Source: Lachnospiraceae bacterium
GTDB taxonomy: Bacteria > Bacillota_A > Clostridia > Lachnospirales > Lachnospiraceae
Direction of reading: 5' to 3'
NCBI GenBank assembly: GCA_024689605.1
Contig: JAILDD010000048.1
Span: 1 to 28,764, forward strand
DNA length: 28,764 bases
A program made the position numbers and the translations under genes. Below, piece after piece: positions 25,137 through 28,764 of this stretch. Within the stretch, counting starts at the first letter, position 1, and every line of letters begins with the position of its first letter. The notes below the pieces were generated by a model. That model was not told where the DNA came from and did not search any database. It saw nothing but the letters and a program-made list of their open reading frames with translations.

Positions 25137-25143
25137 CCTCCTT
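25137..25143 (-). promoter_or_regulatory. Ribosome binding site of the zinc-ribbon gene
   Basis: AAGGAGG on the minus strand precedes the ATG at 25132 by 4 nt. The in-frame ATG at 25150 and GTG at 25159 have no comparable site, so this decides the start. Confidence 0.65.
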
Positions 25144-25155
25144 CTGCCATTTTTA

Positions 25156-26328
25156 TCACTGCACAGCTGCTTTGTACTCCTGTATCCCCTGTTCCAGCCT
25201 GTGGATTCCGTCTTCACAGACACTCCTGGGGCAGGCAATATTGAGTCTTAAAAAACTGTCGCCCTCTTTGCCGAAGTACGAGCCGGCTGAAACGAAAAGC
25301 CCCGTCTTCTCCCTTATGAAAGCCGCCATTTCCCTGCTTTTTGATGATACGGAACTTATGTCCAGCCAGAGAAGGTAAGTAGCCTTCCCCTCTATAACAG
25401 ATATTTCCGGTATATTATCTTTAACATACTCAGTTACGAACTTACGGTTTTCTGAAATGTATGCCCGCAATTCGTCCAGCCATTCTCCGCCCTTTTCAAA
25501 AGCCGCTATTGCCGCAGGAACCGCAAGAAAGTTCGGCTCCGCAACCTCATCCGTATTAAGAGCTCTCCATACCTTATGCCGCAGTACCGTATTGGGAATA
25601 CATACAGCCGCTGTCTGAAGACCTGCCAGATTGAATGTCTTGGTAGGCGCAATGCAGGTAATGCTCACATCCCTGCATTCATCGGAAACAGACGCAAAGG
25701 GAACATACTCCTCTCCGGGCTCTGTAAGATCGCAGTGTATCTCGTCTGATATAACGTTCACGTTATACTTTTTTGCAAGCATTCCGATGTGTGCAAGAGT
25801 ATCTCTGTTCCAGATAAGCCCTATAGGATTGTGGGGATTGCAGAGTATCATAAGGGACGTCTGGGGATCCGACAGTTTCTTTTCCAGATCCTCAAGGTCC
25901 ATGGAATACTTTCCTTCCTCATATCTGAGGGGACTCTCCAGTATCCGGCATCCGTTATTTTTTATACTTGTGAAAAATCCCGTATATACCGGCGTCTGCA
26001 CCACCACATTTTCATCCGGAGTGGCAAGCTTTCTTACAGTCGAAGACATGGCAGGTATCACGCCTGTGCAGAATATAAGCCAGTCCCTGCGGATTTCAAG
26101 ACCATGCCTGTCCTTCCACCAGTTTATATATGCATCATACCATTCATCAGGGACGATCGAATATCCGAAAACTCCGTTGGACAAACGTCTGCCCATTGCA
26201 TCAATGATCTCCGGCGCAGTCTTAAAATCCATATCCGCAACCCACATGGGAAGTTCGTTTTCTTTTACTTTCCATTTAAGTGAGTCCGTCCCCCGACGGT
26301 CTACTACTGTATCAAAATCGTACTTCAT
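25156..26328 (-). CDS. patB: PatB/MalY-type PLP-dependent C-S lyase or aminotransferase
   Basis: This 390-aa fold-type I PLP enzyme has the PatB/MalY signature: N-terminal DFDTVVDRRGTDSLKW, LPMWVADMDFKTAPEI, FGYSIVPDEWYDAYINW, CNPHNPIG, SDEIHCDL and the PLP-binding Lys230 in APTKTFNLAG. PatB/MalY proteins cleave cystathionine and related C-S bonds, releasing ammonia, pyruvate and homocysteine, and some act as regulators; annotations as aminotransferase are common. It should be cytoplasmic. Length is typical and all key motifs are present, so it is probably active. ATG at 26328 has GAGG 5 nt upstream. It follows the DUF3737 gene by 7 bp. The next gene, the zinc ribbon, starts 24 bp after its stop. 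Confidence 0.92.
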   Translation of the reverse strand: MKYDFDTVVDRRGTDSLKWKVKENELPMWVADMDFKTAPEIIDAMGRRLSNGVFGYSIVPDEWYDAYINWWKDRHGLEIRRDWLIFCTGVIPAMSSTVRKLATPDENVVVQTPVYTGFFTSIKNNGCRILESPLRYEEGKYSMDLEDLEKKLSDPQTSLMILCNPHNPIGLIWNRDTLAHIGMLAKKYNVNVISDEIHCDLTEPGEEYVPFASVSDECRDVSITCIAPTKTFNLAGLQTAAVCIPNTVLRHKVWRALNTDEVAEPNFLAVPAAIAAFEKGGEWLDELRAYISENRKFVTEYVKDNIPEISVIEGKATYLLWLDISSVSSKSREMAAFIREKTGLFVSAGSYFGKEGDSFLRLNIACPRSVCEDGIHRLEQGIQEYKAAVQ

Positions 26329-26335
26329 ATTAACC

Positions 26336-27211
26336 TCAGTCCATCCAGTCAGGCTTATCTGACTTCTTTCCTATATCGTCACACACCAGACTTATCCTTG
26401 CCGTATCGGTTTTATCCTTTTCAATGATCAGCTCCTTTATCTGAGGGGCAGTTATGGTTCCTTCCTTCGGATTGAACACGCTGTCTATTGATGTTGTCAC
26501 TTCCGCATCCAATACCGAATACTCAAATGCAAGTGTAGTATTAACAAGCCTGCAGTTTTTCAATGTGAGACTGTCTATATAACACAGCCCCTGGAGACTC
26601 TCTATCGTACAGTTTATAAAAGCGAGATTTTTTGAGTTCCACCCAAGGTATTCACCTGAAATAAAAGAATCGTAAACAGTCACGTTTTCGCTGTTCCAGA
26701 ATGCATCTTTGGAGATCAGGCGGGAATTGCGGACAACGGTATTTTTTACACCGTCAAAAGAATAGTTTCCGTCAAGCTTAAGTCCCTCTACTTCCATATC
26801 GGAACTGTTCATGGCAAAATAATCACCCTTGGCAGTAATGGAAGAAAGCTTTACACCATTGCAGCTCCAAAGGGTTTCCTTTGCATCGGTAAGAGCCACA
26901 TCCTTAAGTACTATATCAGTACATCTTCTGAAATTTTTCGGTGCCTGTATGACAGCATCTTCCACTGTTATATTATCAGTATACCAGACACCGGCCCTTG
27001 CCATATCGAACCAGGTGCATCCTTTAGCTTTCACATCATGACAGTACCAGAGAGGATACTTCCATCTGAACATAGCACCCTCAAGTTCGATAGAAGAACT
27101 CTCCTTTAAGGGCGATTCGCCGTCTTCAAACACGCAGTCAGTAAACTTAACATCCCTGCTGCCATAGCCCGCTCTCTCCCCCGTAAATTTTTTCTGTCTG
27201 ATCTCTTCCAT
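26336..27211 (-). CDS. DUF3737 family right-handed beta-helix protein
   Basis: This 291-aa protein begins MEEIRQKKFTGERAGYGSRDVKFTDCVFEDGESPLKES, which I recognise as DUF3737. The body is a run of ~20-residue repeats (FTDCVF, VKAKGCTWF, NITVEDAVI, ...LTLKNCRLVNTTLAFEYS) that should form a right-handed beta-helix, as in pentapeptide or pectate-lyase-like proteins. No enzyme active site or signal peptide is visible; the biochemical role is unknown. The frame extends to TTG 27226, but AAAGG at 27219-27223 is 7 nt before the ATG at 27211 and nothing supports the TTG. It lies 7 bp before the PatB-like gene and 43 bp after the symporter gene, so the three are probably one transcript. Confidence 0.85.
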   Translation of the reverse strand: MEEIRQKKFTGERAGYGSRDVKFTDCVFEDGESPLKESSSIELEGAMFRWKYPLWYCHDVKAKGCTWFDMARAGVWYTDNITVEDAVIQAPKNFRRCTDIVLKDVALTDAKETLWSCNGVKLSSITAKGDYFAMNSSDMEVEGLKLDGNYSFDGVKNTVVRNSRLISKDAFWNSENVTVYDSFISGEYLGWNSKNLAFINCTIESLQGLCYIDSLTLKNCRLVNTTLAFEYSVLDAEVTTSIDSVFNPKEGTITAPQIKELIIEKDKTDTARISLVCDDIGKKSDKPDWMD

Positions 27212-27254
27212 ATATAAGCCTTTCAATGCCAGTCGTCTGGTAACTGTTCTGTAT

Positions 27255-28760
27255 TTATTCTATCGGCTTCTTTGCCTTTTCGAACATCTCCTCAATTTCT
27301 TTGGAGGGTTCTTCGTCTTTGAGAGAAACTGCTACAGCCACGATGAGGCTTATGATAAATCCTGGTATGATCTCATACAGTCCGGTATTTACTATAGTAA
27401 GGCCCTCCACGCTTCCCGAGAAGAACATGTACCAGAGAGCATCTGCCACGAAGCCGGAAATGATACCTGCAACAGCACCCTTGTAGGTGAATCTCTTCCA
27501 GTAGAGCGAAAGAATTATCGCAGGTCCAAAGGCTGAACCGAAGCCCGCCCATGCACACTCAACCAGTGCCATAATGCCTGCACATCCGGGATTGCTTGCG
27601 ATTATCAGTGCTACAATTGCAACAACCGCAACTATTGCCCTTCCTACCCAGAGCATCTCAGTATCGCTTGCCTCTTTATGAAGGACCGGCTTATACAGAT
27701 CGGAAGCAAAAGCTGATGATGAAGCCAGAAGCTGTGAGTCCGCTGTTGACATTGACGCAGCCAGTATAGCCGAAAGAAGTATGCCTGCAACAAGTGCAGG
27801 GAAAAGAGCACGTACCATGGTGATGAATACAAAGCTTCTGTCATCAGCGGGAAGTGAGCTTCCCAGATACTGGTGAGCCACAAGGGCTACAATACTTGCC
27901 ATTGCCAGTATGAGGAATGTCCAGAATGAACCGATGATGCGTGATTTCTTCATTTCCTTTTCAGAGCTGATGGACATATAACGCACCAGTATGTGGGGCA
28001 TGCCAAAATAGCCAAGTCCCCAGCCGAAACCGCTTAAGATATCCGATACGGATTTCCAGTCGAATTTTCCGCTGGATAAGAGATTGTAATAATTCTCATC
28101 AGTTACCACTTCCGCCACCGGCATAAAATCAGGCTTGCTCATTGCAAAAAGTGCCACGATAGGTGCCGTCATAAGAGCTGCCAGCATCAGCAGCCCCTGG
28201 AAAAAGTCAGTCCAGCACACTGCATTAAATCCGCCAAGGAAGGTATAAAGAAGTATTATGACCGTAGCACCGATCATAGCTATCCAGTTGGGTATTCCGA
28301 ATACTTTATTGAATAAGCCGCCGCAGGCATATATGCTTGATGCAGAATAAATACAATACACCACGATGAAAATTACCGCACACACAATCTGAAGTGCAGG
28401 ATGATCAGACTTAAAACGCTTTGTAAGGAACTGCGGAATCGTGATCGCATCATCTGCTATAATTGAGTACCTGCGAAGCCTGGGGGCTATGAATATCCAG
28501 GCAAGCAGCGTTCCGCATAAGAGACCTACTGAAATCCACACCTGTCCCATGCCCCAGAGATATATGGATCCCGGAAGTCCCATTAACACCCATGCACTCA
28601 TATCTGAGGCCCCGGCTGACAGGGCAGCAACCCATCCGTTCATTTCCCTTCCGCCTAAGAAGTAGGATTTATCACCTGTCTGTTTGCGCCCCTTGATAAA
28701 GAAATAGACGCCAATAGCCAATACCAGTACCAGATATACCAGAAAGGCGATCATTTCCAT
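27255..28760 (-). CDS. putP: PutP-family sodium/solute symporter
   Basis: This 501-aa membrane protein of the SSS (SLC5) family most resembles PutP, the Na+/proline symporter. It has ~13 membrane segments, an early DKSYFLGGREMNGWVAALSAGASDMSAW segment (sodium/proline motif region with SDMSAW), YCIYSASSIYACGGLF and ILAASMSTADSQLLASSSAFASDLY, all typical of PutP. The C-terminal end is charged and cytoplasmic (LKDEEPSKEIEEMFEKAKKPIE). Proline is the likeliest substrate, but close relatives carry other solutes. The start ATG (28760) is 4 nt from the window edge, so its ribosome site and promoter are not visible; the N-terminus looks complete, and an ATG two codons later is an alternative. It is the first visible gene of the minus-strand run with DUF3737 and PatB. 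Confidence 0.92.
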   Translation of the reverse strand: MEMIAFLVYLVLVLAIGVYFFIKGRKQTGDKSYFLGGREMNGWVAALSAGASDMSAWVLMGLPGSIYLWGMGQVWISVGLLCGTLLAWIFIAPRLRRYSIIADDAITIPQFLTKRFKSDHPALQIVCAVIFIVVYCIYSASSIYACGGLFNKVFGIPNWIAMIGATVIILLYTFLGGFNAVCWTDFFQGLLMLAALMTAPIVALFAMSKPDFMPVAEVVTDENYYNLLSSGKFDWKSVSDILSGFGWGLGYFGMPHILVRYMSISSEKEMKKSRIIGSFWTFLILAMASIVALVAHQYLGSSLPADDRSFVFITMVRALFPALVAGILLSAILAASMSTADSQLLASSSAFASDLYKPVLHKEASDTEMLWVGRAIVAVVAIVALIIASNPGCAGIMALVECAWAGFGSAFGPAIILSLYWKRFTYKGAVAGIISGFVADALWYMFFSGSVEGLTIVNTGLYEIIPGFIISLIVAVAVSLKDEEPSKEIEEMFEKAKKPIE

Positions 28761-28764
28761 TTTT

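Noticed and set aside
1..28764. CRISPR arrays, tRNA or rRNA genes, insertion sequences, phage genes
   Set aside because: No regularly spaced repeats, cloverleaf-like sequences, transposase or integrase motifs, or terminal inverted repeats were seen on either strand.

Overview
The window looks like chromosomal DNA of an anaerobic, plant-polysaccharide-degrading Firmicute, most likely a Lachnospiraceae of the Butyrivibrio type. This is inferred from gene content: a CotH protein with a Cthe_2159-type carbohydrate-binding domain, a GH2 beta-mannosidase, a Firmicutes-style Tad pilus locus with DUF5702 and DUF6382/FHA members, a hydrogenase-like histidine kinase, and strong AGGAGG ribosome-binding sites with several GTG or TTG starts. 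No marker gene such as rRNA is present, so genus is not established. I see no tRNA, rRNA, CRISPR array, insertion sequence or prophage.

Layout. (1) 1-4490: the 3' part of a CotH/carbohydrate-binding surface protein (+), convergent by 4 bp with a cytoplasmic beta-mannosidase (-). (2) 4532-5653: an HD-GYP-like protein with a degenerate active site and its own promoter. (3) 5773-16031: an 11-gene Tad (type IVb, Flp) pilus locus, all on the minus strand. In transcription order it holds an A24 prepilin peptidase, TadZ, TadA ATPase, TadB, TadC, the 55-aa Flp pilin (unusually short, 10798-10965), a DUF5702 protein, a TadE-like protein with Cys modules, a second A24-family peptidase, a second TadE-like pseudopilin and a DUF6382-FHA protein. 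(4) 16032-16439: a 408-bp divergent intergenic region with small hairpins and a promoter for the rightward gene. (5) 16440-17771: a GT-C-type membrane glycosyltransferase (+), ended by a strong bidirectional terminator. (6) 17857-23600: two tandem hybrid histidine kinases. The upstream one is a dCache membrane sensor with kinase, receiver and Hpt. The downstream one is a soluble kinase-receiver fused to ferredoxin and [FeFe]-hydrogenase-like domains. (7) 23724-28760: a minus-strand run of PutP-like Na+/solute symporter, DUF3737 protein, PatB/MalY-type PLP enzyme, small zinc-ribbon protein and SLC13/ArsB-like permease.

How the genes work together. The Tad genes form one machine: TadA powers assembly, TadB/TadC form the membrane platform, TadZ would localise it, Flp is the major pilin, the TadE/DUF5702 proteins are minor components, and the A24 proteins process the prepilins. 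Three members depart from consensus: TadZ has lost the Walker A GK pair, and both A24 proteins have altered GxGD motifs. The two kinases probably form one phosphorelay unit, because only the dCache kinase has an Hpt domain and no output regulator is nearby. The HD-GYP-like and FHA proteins point to further signalling around surface structures.

The most unusual items are the hydrogenase-like histidine kinase, the GK-less TadZ, the paired variant prepilin peptidases, and the TadE protein carrying two His/Cys modules.
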